Shown here piece after piece: positions 1 through 8,058 of a stretch of 64,000 nt of DNA. Source of the DNA: Paenibacillus sp. FSL H7-0331 (lineage in GTDB: Bacteria > Bacillota > Bacilli > Paenibacillales > NBRC-103111); the NCBI RefSeq assembly GCF_001956045.1, contig NZ_MRTH01000015.1, positions 124,001 to 188,000 of the forward strand. The letters are read 5' to 3'. Both the position numbers and the translations under genes were made by a program. The notes below the pieces were generated by a model. The model searched no databases, had not been told where the DNA came from, and saw only the letters and a list, made by a program, of their open reading frames with translations. The number at the start of each line of letters is the position of its first letter. Position 1 is the stretch's first letter.

Positions 1-634
1 CATTCGTTGTGCCTGAGGTTTGTAGTGTCCATGTAATTCCGTCAGATGAGCTATAGATAGTACCCGCAGATCCTGCCGCGATAAACTTTCCCCCACCGTA
101 TAGGACTCTATTGAGATCCTCTGATCCCTTAGTTTGTGAACTCCAGCTTATCCCATCTGTAGAGGTGGTTATTACCCCACCTTTCCCAACGGCTACTATG
201 CGGGACCCACTATAAGCAACAGCGTATAGGTCGTTAACCGTCCCCGAAGCTTGTTGAATCCAGGTCCCGCTATTACCGGTAGGAGAAGTCATAATATTAG
301 CAGCATTGGAGCCAACCGCAACCCATTGAGTCCCTGTATACACAGCATCATTAGGAATAAACGGAACAGCCTGTTTAACCCATGTAATCCCATCTGCAGA
401 CGAAACAATCTCACTGCTTACAGGATCAACAGCGAGCCATTTTCCTCCGCCAAAAGCAGCATTTTGAAGCTGCCCTGTGATCGTAGCGTTCGAGGTTTGG
501 CTTGTCCAAATACCCGAAGCCATAACCATATTGTGAAAGCCATAGAATACGCTAAGCAAGGAAATCGCTAATATGGTTAGCAGCAATTTGGGTGATTGCC
601 GAAACTGCTTAGCTATTCGTATTCTGATCATCAT
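1..634 (-). CDS. Secreted W-T repeat (sialidase/YCF48-like) protein, 3' truncated by window edge
   Basis: Reading back from ATG at 634 gives an open frame that runs off the left edge, about 211 codons, without a stop. The N-terminus has a basic start (MMIRIRIAKQF), a hydrophobic stretch around residues 16-36 and a likely signal-peptidase site near MVMA-SG, so the protein is probably exported. The mature part repeats a short unit of the type ITW..Q..G / VGxxGxIxTSxDG (ISWSSQ, ITWTLQ), as in beta-propeller proteins related to Asp-box and photosystem-assembly YCF48 repeats. A run of Gs (AGGGGG) precedes the ATG. It lies just downstream of three collar-domain genes on the same strand, so it may belong to that unit. 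Function unknown; the fold call is inference from the repeat pattern. Confidence 0.75.
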   Translation of the reverse strand, partial: MMIRIRIAKQFRQSPKLLLTILAISLLSVFYGFHNMVMASGIWTSQTSNATITGQLQNAAFGGGKWLAVDPVSSEIVSSADGITWVKQAVPFIPNDAVYTGTQWVAVGSNAANIMTSPTGNSGTWIQQASGTVNDLYAVAYSGSRIVAVGKGGVITTSTDGISWSSQTKGSEDLNRVLYGGGKFIAAGSAGTIYSSSDGITWTLQTSGTTN

Positions 635-691
635 TAGATCCCCCTTTCATCACTTACCTAATGCTGCTTCCTTAACATTTGATACTTGATA

Positions 692-1231
692 CTATGACCG
701 AGGTGGAAATTCTCCGCTCAGACAAATGATAAAGTTCATCGCGAGAAAGGGCTGCATGTTGTTGTGCGGTTGACCATTTCCAGCTGCAGAAAGTGCACTT
801 GGATGCATCGTTACATTGGCATTTGCGCTGTATATCGGAGCTTGCTGCGGATGAGGTCTGCCTTGAGCGGGTGCCTCTGCCCAATAATGATTGGCAGGAT
901 CGATTGAAGAGCCCGGTATTTCATAAGCCTGAGCCGCATGAGTGTGTCTTGGCATTTCAGATGCGCTAAGCGTTACCGAATTAACACCAACTTGTTCGCC
1001 TACAGTGCGTGGTGACAAGCCTGCCCCCTGCCCTTGATTCATCGGAGCAGCCCCATTCAGATTGGGTAATGCAAAATTAGTAGTGCCATTTCCGCCATAC
1101 TGAGCACCCAGAATGGAAAAAAGTGCCGTATTCTGAGAGATTGATAATAGCTGGCCGTTACATAAGGCCCAATTTACAGGCGCAAAATTACCTGAGAAAA
1201 TCCGTATTTCTCCAATATAAGCGTCTGCCAT
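692..1231 (-). CDS. Phage tail collar-domain (MdpB-like) protein, copy 1
   Basis: 179 residues. The N-terminal 60 residues carry the collar-domain hallmark: YIGEIRIFSGNFAP, then WALCNGQLLSISQNTALFSI, YGGNGTTNFALPNLNG. This family (Pfam Collar, annotated as tail fibre or microcystin-dependent protein) includes phage short-tail-fibre domains and many stand-alone bacterial proteins of unknown role. The rest is Ala/Gln/Pro-rich and ends with the conserved HNNMQPFLAMNFIICLSGEFP segment, which closes the domain. No signal peptide. The ribosome site is AAGGGGGG, 8 bases from ATG. It is the last and most divergent of three tandem copies (about 15 bases from the next). No other phage structural genes are present, so a stand-alone bacterial module is more likely than a prophage remnant. 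Confidence 0.88.
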   Translation of the reverse strand: MADAYIGEIRIFSGNFAPVNWALCNGQLLSISQNTALFSILGAQYGGNGTTNFALPNLNGAAPMNQGQGAGLSPRTVGEQVGVNSVTLSASEMPRHTHAAQAYEIPGSSIDPANHYWAEAPAQGRPHPQQAPIYSANANVTMHPSALSAAGNGQPHNNMQPFLAMNFIICLSGEFPPRS

Positions 1232-1246
1232 ATGATTAACCCCCCT

Positions 1247-1744
1247 TTAACTCCTTGATGGATAAATCCCTTGTGTTGCAATACAATAATTCAACGTCAA
1301 GTAGGGCTGCATATTGGAATGAGGCTGACTGCCACCAGTATTGGCAATTGCTGTTCCATTCATTGGTGTAATAGCTGCTGCAGGGCCATATAGGTTGTTT
1401 TGCATACCCCATACTTGGTTTTGAGGGGAAACGCTTGTTGAAGGAGCTGATGAACCCTGAGCCAAGTGCGAATGAGTTGGCATTTCATTTATATTTAAAG
1501 TATGACCTGCTTCTCCCCCTTGTTGCCCAAGCGTAAGGTTTGAACCCACATGAACAGGAACGCGTCCTCGCAAGTCAGGTAAAGCAAACGTCGTTGTACC
1601 ATTTCCTCCGTATGTGGTGCCAAGCAGCGAGAAGAGCGCTTGATTGGTGGCAATCGACATGGTTTGACCATTACACAATGCCCATCCTCTTGGGGCACGC
1701 GCATAGGAAAACAACCGAATTTCAGCTAAAAAAGGATCTGACAT
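1247..1744 (-). CDS. Phage tail collar-domain (MdpB-like) protein, copy 2
   Basis: 165 residues, colinear along its whole length with the flanking copies: FLAEIRLFSYARAPRGWALC, CNGQTMSIATNQALFSLLG, YGGNGTTTFALPDLRGRVP, then HTLNINEMPTHSHLAQG in the middle and PHSNMQPYLTLNYCIATQGI at the C-terminus. GGAGGTG lies 6 bases before ATG. This copy has the cleanest match to the stand-alone family length. It is cotranscribed by position with copies 1 and 3 (gaps of 15 and 36 bases). Likely cytoplasmic or exported without a classical signal. The biological role of this family in Gram-positives is not established. Confidence 0.9.
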   Translation of the reverse strand: MSDPFLAEIRLFSYARAPRGWALCNGQTMSIATNQALFSLLGTTYGGNGTTTFALPDLRGRVPVHVGSNLTLGQQGGEAGHTLNINEMPTHSHLAQGSSAPSTSVSPQNQVWGMQNNLYGPAAAITPMNGTAIANTGGSQPHSNMQPYLTLNYCIATQGIYPSRS

Positions 1745-1780
1745 TTAAGCACCTCCGACTTGATTTAGTAAATAAAACGG

Positions 1781-2284
1781 CTAGTCAAAAGACGGGAAAA
1801 TTCCTTCCAGTGCGATAATAAAGCTAATTGTCAGGGAGGGCATCATGTTGCCGTGCGGCTGATTTCCACCTTCCAGCGAGATGGTTTGCTGGTTCAGCGT
1901 GACAGGATTGCCATTCGCCTCAGTATACGTTTTGGCTACGTTGGTCGCCCAAATAGCATTGCTTGGAGAGGCTTGAATTCCCGTTTGGGTAGAAGCTTGA
2001 GGCACATGAGTATGTTGTGGAAGCTCATTGGCTATAAGGGTAACTGTCTCGGTACCACCCGTAGCCCCAAAAGGGTAGGCTGTAGTTGAATGGATGGGGA
2101 TTCTCCCTTGAAGATCAGGCAGTGCAAAAGTGGACATCCCATCGCCTCCAAACGTCGTTCCAATCAAAGTGTAAAGAACCTCGTTCTGAGATATACTCAT
2201 CACTTGGCCGTTACACAATGCCCAACCTGCTGGGGCGTAGTTTCCTGCAAACATACGAATTTCACCTACATAGGGTATAGCCAT
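1781..2284 (-). CDS. Phage tail collar-domain (MdpB-like) protein, copy 3
   Basis: 167 residues. YVGEIRMFAGNYAPAGWALC and CNGQVMSISQNEVLYTLIG define the N-terminal collar signature, FGGDGMSTFALPDLQGRIPI the middle, and PHGNMMPSLTISFIIALEGI the end. GAGGTGAAAG sits 4-5 bases before ATG. It is the first of the three paralogues after the acetyltransferase gene. The three differ too much to be a recent duplication but keep order and length, which suggests three distinct subunits of one structure or three maintained specialised copies. No phage neighbours. Confidence 0.9.
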   Translation of the reverse strand: MAIPYVGEIRMFAGNYAPAGWALCNGQVMSISQNEVLYTLIGTTFGGDGMSTFALPDLQGRIPIHSTTAYPFGATGGTETVTLIANELPQHTHVPQASTQTGIQASPSNAIWATNVAKTYTEANGNPVTLNQQTISLEGGNQPHGNMMPSLTISFIIALEGIFPSFD

Positions 2285-2336
2285 CTATCTTTCACCTCAT
2301 TATATTATTCGTATGAACACGCCAGTAAAGCTCATC

Positions 2337-2804
2337 TTATTCGTTGAACCATATCATATTTTCATATAATCCATTGCTTCCAACACTTGTAAACCCAAGT
2401 CGCTCGTATAACCGTTTAGCGGGATTGTGCTGCAGAACGCTGAGACGAATCGGTTGTGTCATTAGCAGACCTTCTCCAGATTGTAAGGATCGAATCATTA
2501 ACGTACCTATTCCTTGATTGCGAGACTCCGGTAATAACGCAATATCGATAAGTTGGATTTCTTTTGCTGTAATACCGTACATCACACGACCCACACGAAG
2601 TTCGTTATATAGAATGATGAAGTGGCCCGCATCAGGGTATTGAGCCTCATAAGATCGCTTTTGCGCAGTCCATTGCATGTGGAGAAAAGCATTCGTTACT
2701 GCAGCATCCCAGCCCCACGCCGTTATCTCAGCTGCTCGAGTGCTTGCATAAAGATCATATAAAAAGGATTCATCATTAGAAGTAACCTGAATCGTATTCA
2801 GCAT
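2337..2804 (-). CDS. GNAT family N-acetyltransferase
   Basis: 155 residues from the ATG at 2804, which has GAAAGGG just upstream. An in-frame ATG at 2864 would add 20 residues but has no ribosome site and adds a non-homologous basic tail. GNAT features: the beta4 strand IQLIDIALLPESRNQGIGTL carries the acetyl-CoA pyrophosphate loop (R-N-Q-G-I-G-T) near residues 95-103, followed by an alpha helix and the C-terminal LSVLQHNPAKRLYERLGF motif near residues 120-140. The reaction would be transfer of acetyl from acetyl-CoA to an amine; the substrate cannot be read. It is immediately upstream of three collar-domain genes on the same strand, probably in one transcript, which makes modification of a collar protein a possible but untested role. 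Confidence 0.85.
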   Translation of the reverse strand: MLNTIQVTSNDESFLYDLYASTRAAEITAWGWDAAVTNAFLHMQWTAQKRSYEAQYPDAGHFIILYNELRVGRVMYGITAKEIQLIDIALLPESRNQGIGTLMIRSLQSGEGLLMTQPIRLSVLQHNPAKRLYERLGFTSVGSNGLYENMIWFNE

Positions 2805-3132
2805 AATTCCCTTTCTATGTAAGAGTCTCTTACAAATAGGAGATTTATCTTTGTTCATTGACATGATATCATCAACATAACGCCATTATTTACATATTCT
2901 ATAACCACTTAAAAACTCCTTTTTTCGAGTCGATATTGATTATTTGTTTGTTTCTACTCCTATACATGACATCAAAACTAAAATTTCCTGAATTATCGAA
3001 AATAATTATAGCAAATTGATTATAAATTATTTGTTTTTTTGTCGTTTCCCTCTCATTTTATGTTATCTTAAAAGAGTCTGTAATGATGATAATGCTAGAC
3101 TTACATATACATTTCATTTTTGGAGGTTAGGT
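2805..3132. other. AT-rich divergent intergenic region
   Basis: About 330 bases between the divergent acetyltransferase and PhoX-like genes. It is strongly AT-rich and must hold both promoters, but I could not fix a convincing -35/-10 pair on either strand. An in-frame ATG at 3016 upstream of the PhoX-like gene lies here and is rejected as a start. I see no RNA gene or repeat. Confidence 0.4.
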
Positions 3133-4815
3133 ATGGACGACAATAAGCAATTATCTCGCCGGAAATTTCTCGGTTATCTGGGAACCAGCACAGCGTATCT
3201 TGCAGTATCCTCTATGGGTCTCGGTTCCTTCGGTAAACAAGCGAATGCATCGGAAGCGAGCAGGTCCCTATTCGATTTTTCAACGATCAAGGTTTCGGAT
3301 TCCTTTAACCCAACCCGGGATACAGCAGTAGCGAGTGATGATTTGGTACTGTCATCCGGTTTTAAATACGAGGTCATCGCAGCTTATGGAGACACTATTA
3401 ATACGAAGGGCGACACGTTCGGGGATAACAACAGCTATACCGCTTTTTTTCCTCAAGACGGTTCCCGTGTTGAAGGACTGCTCTGGGTAGGTCACGAATC
3501 GACGAACGAATTGTTTCTTGAGGACGGCAATCAGCAGCGACATTTGACTCCGGCTCAGCAGCGGTCCTTGTTATATAATCAAGGGGCTTCCATCTTGAAG
3601 GTGTTTCGTAATGATAAGGGCCTTTGGAAAATGGATACCAAGTCTGAATATGCCCGACGTATCACAGGACTTGATGCTGTTGAGCTGACGGGGCCGGTGC
3701 GTGGAACCAAGTCGGTACACCATGCAACCCGGGTCCAAGGTACATTAGCCAACCGCGGTGGCGGTACAACCTTATGGGGTACCGTGCTTACCTGCGAGAA
3801 TCAATTCGAGTCTACATGCAGGAGTACAGGCCTTGACCCGATACATTATGGATGGGTTGTAGAGGCTGATCCTTACGATGCTAACGCCACGCTGAGGAAG
3901 CACACAGCATTGGGACGATTTAATCACGGTAACGTAACGATGGGTTTAAGCACCGACGGCAAGGTTATCGTCTACATGGGCGAGGATGCCGAGGACGCTT
4001 GCGTCTATAAGTTTATCAGCTCGAACAAATTTGATCCGGCGCGAGGCAAGGCCAACTCCGAGCTTTTAAACGACGGAAAGCTGTATGCGGCGAATAAAGC
4101 AACTGGACAATGGGTTGAATTAACGATAGAGGCTGTGACTCAATCCATTAAGAATCCTCGCTATAACATACCGAGTGTATTGAATCAAACCCGGGAATCA
4201 CTTGTTGAGATATTTAAGGAGCAGGCAGACGTATTTGTATATGCGCGGGAAGCTGCAATTATTGTAGGCGCTACTCTATCCGACCGTCCTGCAACGGTTA
4301 CTATAAATCCGCAGGATCATACTTTGTATATTGCTTATACGAACAACGGTCGACGCGGAAACCTGCATGGACAAATTGTTCGTTTCTTTGAGAAAAACAA
4401 CAATCTTGGAGCAACTGAATTTTCCTATGAGATTTTTGCTGCTGGCGGACCTCAAAGCGGGTTCAGCTCACCAGGCAGCCTTGCGTTCGATACCAAAGGC
4501 AATCTCTGGGTTGCGACGAATATTGCTTCGAGTCATTTGAATAAAGGCGCATGGGCTGAATTTAAAAATAACGGATTGTACGTGATACCTGTTTCCGGCT
4601 CAACCAAAGAGACGCGGCAATTTGCATCCGCTCCATTCGATGCCGAGTTTGACGGAGTAAGCTTTACCCCTGATGAGCAGACCTTATTTCTGACAGTTAA
4701 GCATCCCGGAGAGACCACTGAGGAGCGGGTTAAACTGACCAGTACATGGCCGCACCGCTTCGGTGACAATATACCGAGATCGGCATTGGTCGCCATTAGC
4801 GGTTCCGCATTCTAG
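3133..4815 (+). CDS. Tat-exported PhoX-like (DUF839) alkaline phosphatase family protein
   Basis: 560 residues from ATG 3133, preceded by TGGAGG at a 6-base spacing. The N-terminus has the twin-arginine motif S-R-R-K-F-L-G near residues 8-14, a hydrophobic stretch and a probable cut after QANA, so it is folded in the cytoplasm and exported by Tat. The body matches the PhoX/DUF839 family: SGFKYEVIAAYGDTIN, then GLLWVGHESTNELF, GTVLTCENQFES, FNHGNVTMGLSTDGKVIVYM, GEDAEDACVYKF and SSPGSLAFDTKGNLWVATN. In known PhoX enzymes these acidic residues bind Ca and Fe, and the enzyme frees phosphate from organic esters outside the cell. Length fits the family. Monocistronic, with a terminator immediately downstream. 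Phosphate control is plausible, but I did not find a clear Pho box. Confidence 0.88.
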   Translation: MDDNKQLSRRKFLGYLGTSTAYLAVSSMGLGSFGKQANASEASRSLFDFSTIKVSDSFNPTRDTAVASDDLVLSSGFKYEVIAAYGDTINTKGDTFGDNNSYTAFFPQDGSRVEGLLWVGHESTNELFLEDGNQQRHLTPAQQRSLLYNQGASILKVFRNDKGLWKMDTKSEYARRITGLDAVELTGPVRGTKSVHHATRVQGTLANRGGGTTLWGTVLTCENQFESTCRSTGLDPIHYGWVVEADPYDANATLRKHTALGRFNHGNVTMGLSTDGKVIVYMGEDAEDACVYKFISSNKFDPARGKANSELLNDGKLYAANKATGQWVELTIEAVTQSIKNPRYNIPSVLNQTRESLVEIFKEQADVFVYAREAAIIVGATLSDRPATVTINPQDHTLYIAYTNNGRRGNLHGQIVRFFEKNNNLGATEFSYEIFAAGGPQSGFSSPGSLAFDTKGNLWVATNIASSHLNKGAWAEFKNNGLYVIPVSGSTKETRQFASAPFDAEFDGVSFTPDEQTLFLTVKHPGETTEERVKLTSTWPHRFGDNIPRSALVAISGSAF

Positions 4816-4847
4816 ATGCATCTGCCAAGCGTAAATCGGATGAACCC

Positions 4848-4899
4848 AAAGACCCATGAGATTAGAGAGAAAATCTTTCTCCGTTCTCATGGGTCTTTT
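4848..4899 (+). terminator. Intrinsic terminator between convergent genes
   Basis: Stem AAAGACCCATGAG (4848-4860) pairs with CTCATGGGTCTTT (4886-4898), followed by a short T run on the plus strand. It lies 33 bases after the PhoX-like stop and 34 before the end of the convergent sialidase-fold gene. The T-run is better on the plus side; it may work in both directions. Confidence 0.8.
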
Positions 4900-4932
4900 C
4901 AATTTACATAAAATGGTAAAAACAACCCTCTT

Positions 4933-5949
4933 TTATAAGGCAACTTGCCAGAATGCGATATTTTCTCTTTTCCAGGTATAAGTGACGAATATACGTTTTC
5001 CGTCGGCAATAATGGCAGGGTAAGAGTATTCTCCCTCCTGATCCTCCAGAACGAATTCATCGTCCCAAGTATGTCCATTATCATAGGACGCTCTTAGCAC
5101 CAGAGGCGTACGTGGCCCCCAATTGGCCCCAACCGGATTAAAGGCCAGGATCAACACGCCGTTATCCATTCTCACTACGTCAATACCGCTGTTATTATTA
5201 GGAAGCGGTGTCGGATATGCCTTAGACCAGGTATGTCCCGAATCTGATGAATCGCTCCTATACATATAACCTTCACTACTTCTCAGCAGCATATGTACCA
5301 TCCCAGGCTGCGACTCCCAAAGCGTAGGCTGAATCACACCTCTACCCAAAAAGGATTGCTCCGAAACCGGAATATCGCTGCCTGTCACAGCTTCAATGCT
5401 GCTGTAGTCCAGCTCCTGGATCCAGATATCTACGCTCCGTATCCACGTGGCTCCTTGATCTGTAGAAATGTCGACAAAAGCCTTCCAAATACCGTCCTCA
5501 GTAGATGCCGGCGCCAACCATGTACCGTCCGAGAGCACAATGGGCTTATTTCGTACCGGACCTCTGCCTCCACGGTCGCCTTTTACCAGCTCAACCGGCA
5601 GTGACCATGTGTATCCGTTATCCTTGGATACGATAACTTGAGTGCTCCATTCCTTGAGAAGCTGTCCGACCTTGTAAAAAAGCACAAGCTCGCCATGATC
5701 CTTCCAAAAAAAGACGGGATTCCAATGAGGAATTCCGTCAGCAGCTGCTAACTGGATGGGAAACGTCCATGTTCCCTTGTGTCTCCGCGAATACCAGATA
5801 GCAGAGTCACCCGCTCCTTCCTTGCTCCCTGCAAACCATGCCGTCAACATATCACCATCCGGGAGTATCGCCAAGCTGGATGCGTGACAGCTCTCGAATG
5901 GTGCCTGGGCAGTCATAACTAATTCCTTGACCGCTTGAGTAAACATCAT
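4933..5949 (-). CDS. Sialidase-fold (BNR/Asp-box) glycosidase-like protein A
   Basis: 338 residues, no signal peptide. Several Asp-box motifs (S-x-D-x-G-x-T-W) are visible: SKDNGYTWS near 115, STDQGATWIR near 167, SDSGHTWSKA near 238 and a variant YDNGHTWDDE near 288, spaced as blades of a six-bladed propeller. The N-terminal block SCHASSLAILPDGDMLTAWF followed by SAIWYSR is typical of the BNR_2 sialidase superfamily. It probably cleaves, or eliminates from, an acidic glycan fragment in the cytoplasm; true sialidase activity cannot be inferred. It is the last gene of the minus-strand locus, after the RraA-family gene. The first ATG has AGGGG 6 bases upstream. Confidence 0.8.
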   Translation of the reverse strand: MMFTQAVKELVMTAQAPFESCHASSLAILPDGDMLTAWFAGSKEGAGDSAIWYSRRHKGTWTFPIQLAAADGIPHWNPVFFWKDHGELVLFYKVGQLLKEWSTQVIVSKDNGYTWSLPVELVKGDRGGRGPVRNKPIVLSDGTWLAPASTEDGIWKAFVDISTDQGATWIRSVDIWIQELDYSSIEAVTGSDIPVSEQSFLGRGVIQPTLWESQPGMVHMLLRSSEGYMYRSDSSDSGHTWSKAYPTPLPNNNSGIDVVRMDNGVLILAFNPVGANWGPRTPLVLRASYDNGHTWDDEFVLEDQEGEYSYPAIIADGKRIFVTYTWKRENIAFWQVAL

Positions 5950-5995
5950 GGACCACCCCTCGCCTCCTCAAAAAGCTTGTTGTGTCGGATCGCTT

Positions 5996-6739
5996 CTACC
6001 ACTCGCCTTTTCGTCCGAATTGGGCTTGAGCTGCAGCTCCGAACTGATTTCCTGCCTTTTTCATTCCTTGCAGTAAAGCATTCATCTCGATACCTGCCGT
6101 ATTGCGCCCTGATGTTATAACGGTGTCACACTCATTTTTATCCATAAACCGCGTCGCGTCAAGCAGTCCGGCCTGATCCTCCTCGGGAATGACGAGAAAG
6201 CCGTGTTTGTCGGCATGAATCAACTGCCCGGGCTTGATTGTGGTACCGAAGACCTCAACTTCACAGTTCCAGCGCACAGGCCAGCTATAGGCATGACCGA
6301 TACACATTTTGCTGGCAATCGCTTTGAACCCTGCATTATTCATTTCATCGAGATCGCGAATCGCTCCATCCGTAATTGTCCCGACGCAGCCGAGGGAACG
6401 GTGCATATTCGCACCTACCTCCCCCCAATAAGAACCATACGCATACGGTTTATCCAGATCCTGAACGACCACGATTTTCGGTCCCGGAATGCTGGCTATA
6501 TATTCGCGATATTCAACCTGAGCGTTCGGATTTCTGGTCTGATGGTCGGGATTGCTCGGTTCACACACTACAGTCACCGCATATCCAACCATAACTCCCA
6601 TATGAGGCATGAAGTCTTTGGTTTCCTCCAGGTTAAAGCCCGTTCTGCGATCATGCTTAGAAATTTGTTCCCAGCCATTAAAGACTGATGGGGTATTCCA
6701 ACGTTTGAGCTGCAGCAATTCGCTATGGGTTAAAGTCAT
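5996..6739 (-). CDS. RraA family (hydroxy-acid aldolase-like) protein
   Basis: 247 residues. It contains the family core: GYAVTVVCEPSNPDH near 52, VVVQDLDKPYAYGSYWGEVG near 94-115, GCVGTITDGAIRDLDEM near 123-140, and VEVFGTTIKPGQLIHADKHG near 171-190. The R-D pair in DGAIRD is the metal and substrate site of 4-hydroxy-4-methyl-2-oxoglutarate/4-carboxy-4-hydroxy-2-oxoadipate aldolases. The same fold in RraA proper inhibits RNase E, but Firmicutes mostly lack RNase E and the catalytic residues are kept, so an aldolase or decarboxylase acting on a sugar acid is the likelier role. AAGGAGGAAG gives a good ribosome site. It sits between two sialidase-fold genes of a sugar-import locus. Confidence 0.82.
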   Translation of the reverse strand: MTLTHSELLQLKRWNTPSVFNGWEQISKHDRRTGFNLEETKDFMPHMGVMVGYAVTVVCEPSNPDHQTRNPNAQVEYREYIASIPGPKIVVVQDLDKPYAYGSYWGEVGANMHRSLGCVGTITDGAIRDLDEMNNAGFKAIASKMCIGHAYSWPVRWNCEVEVFGTTIKPGQLIHADKHGFLVIPEEDQAGLLDATRFMDKNECDTVITSGRNTAGIEMNALLQGMKKAGNQFGAAAQAQFGRKGEW

Positions 6740-6753
6740 TCTGAGCTTCCTCC

Positions 6754-8019
6754 TTAATAAATTAAATTACGAAAATCGGTAATCGTATGAAACGAGATCA
6801 GATTCACATTATGCGCATCCTTGGCACGATGGTCCCCTGTCCGGCTGAGTACATACAAATCATTCCCGTCAATGGCCAGACTCGCATAATGGCGTGACTG
6901 CTTCTGCGAAGCACCCATCGTTACCATACCGGCAAAGCACCAATCGATGCAGTTGCGGGAAAAATGAAGCTGCAGCCGATGCCGTTCATTATTCGGTGTC
7001 CAGAACCGATCCTCAGGGAGCTTTTCCGCGCGCGTCATGCTATCCGTTGCCTGTGTGCTAAGCAGCCAATACATCTCCGAGACATCGTCGTAAACAATGT
7101 GGAACTTCATCTGTCCACCCGGCAAAGGCACGTAGACGATATTTTTACCGGAAGGAACCTGCTCCAGCAGGGTTGTCATACTGCCATCGTCGTTCTCCAC
7201 AACCTTTGCAATGGCGGCATATCCCGTCCCACCGGTATGCGCCCTCATCCAGAGATGGAAGGTGCGTCCCTCGGGATCGTAAAAATAATGATCCGGATCT
7301 GCGATCTGCACGACATTCGTCTCCAGCCACCCGGCTGGCGCGCAATTGCGTCCGGGAGCGATCATCGTTCCCGTAATCGGTGCGGCATTATAAAAGGGAA
7401 TTCCGAAATAATCCAGTTGATCCACAGGCACTGTATCACAAAATGCCAGCTCTGATGCGAATGTCCAATTTTCCCTGATCAGCAGGTCACTGTCGATGCT
7501 CCCCCTCATGAGAACAGGAGCAAGAATGCTGCATGGCCATATTTTCATACCGGTGAACGTCATTCTTTCCATAACCAGGTACACCTGATCCTTAACGTAA
7601 AGGACATTAGCAGGAGCCTGATGCCAAATTTCCCCCTTAGATAAAAAGCTGGTCTCACTCCACGTTTCTCCATTATCGTCAGACCGGACTATCGCAAGAT
7701 CGTTGCAATGGCCGATGACATAGACGGAATTCCCCGCTATAAAAGGTCTTGCATGCATGAATGGAAAGTCCGCACGAAACTGCCACGTTGCTCCTTTATC
7801 ATCGGAGGTGAATATTTTACCGAACCATAATTGACCGTGCTCGATGACACGCTTTGGGCCCGGAAGATCGTCCATACCTGGTCCGCTCAGATCAAGCGTG
7901 GCGACCAGCCTGCCATTCGGCAAGACGGCAATGCCGGGACTGTACGTATAAATATTGTCGGGATCAGGCGATTCATACACGGTTACATAATCCTGGGCAA
8001 GCGGTTGTATTGGCTTCAT
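6754..8019 (-). CDS. Sialidase-fold (BNR/Asp-box) protein B
   Basis: 421 residues from ATG 8019. A GTG at 8031 is also in frame; GGAAAGG lies too close to it and rather far from the ATG, so the start is uncertain. Asp boxes TSDDKGATWQF near 75 and RSDDNGETWSE near 112 are clear. The N-terminal block YSPGIAVLPNGRLVATLDLS matches the corresponding block of protein C (8059-9522), as does the end HNVNLISFHTITDFRNLIY, so B and C are paralogues. No signal peptide. Likely a cytoplasmic propeller enzyme working on the imported oligosaccharide. The gene is 14 bases from the RraA gene start, indicating one operon. Confidence 0.78.
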   Translation of the reverse strand: MKPIQPLAQDYVTVYESPDPDNIYTYSPGIAVLPNGRLVATLDLSGPGMDDLPGPKRVIEHGQLWFGKIFTSDDKGATWQFRADFPFMHARPFIAGNSVYVIGHCNDLAIVRSDDNGETWSETSFLSKGEIWHQAPANVLYVKDQVYLVMERMTFTGMKIWPCSILAPVLMRGSIDSDLLIRENWTFASELAFCDTVPVDQLDYFGIPFYNAAPITGTMIAPGRNCAPAGWLETNVVQIADPDHYFYDPEGRTFHLWMRAHTGGTGYAAIAKVVENDDGSMTTLLEQVPSGKNIVYVPLPGGQMKFHIVYDDVSEMYWLLSTQATDSMTRAEKLPEDRFWTPNNERHRLQLHFSRNCIDWCFAGMVTMGASQKQSRHYASLAIDGNDLYVLSRTGDHRAKDAHNVNLISFHTITDFRNLIY

Positions 8020-8058
8020 AGCATAACGCACAACCTTTCCATATGATCGATAGTAGGT

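Noticed and set aside
692..2284. Prophage tail remnant
   Set aside because: Only collar-domain proteins are present, in three intact copies, with no integrase, capsid, portal, lysis or other tail gene in the window.
3016..3132. N-terminal extension of the PhoX-like protein from ATG 3016
   Set aside because: It would bury the twin-arginine signal 40 residues inside the protein and has no ribosome site, whereas ATG 3133 has TGGAGG and puts the signal at the N-terminus.
5996..6739. RNase E inhibitor RraA
   Set aside because: The name is a family label; the aldolase residues are kept and the neighbours are sugar-catabolic.
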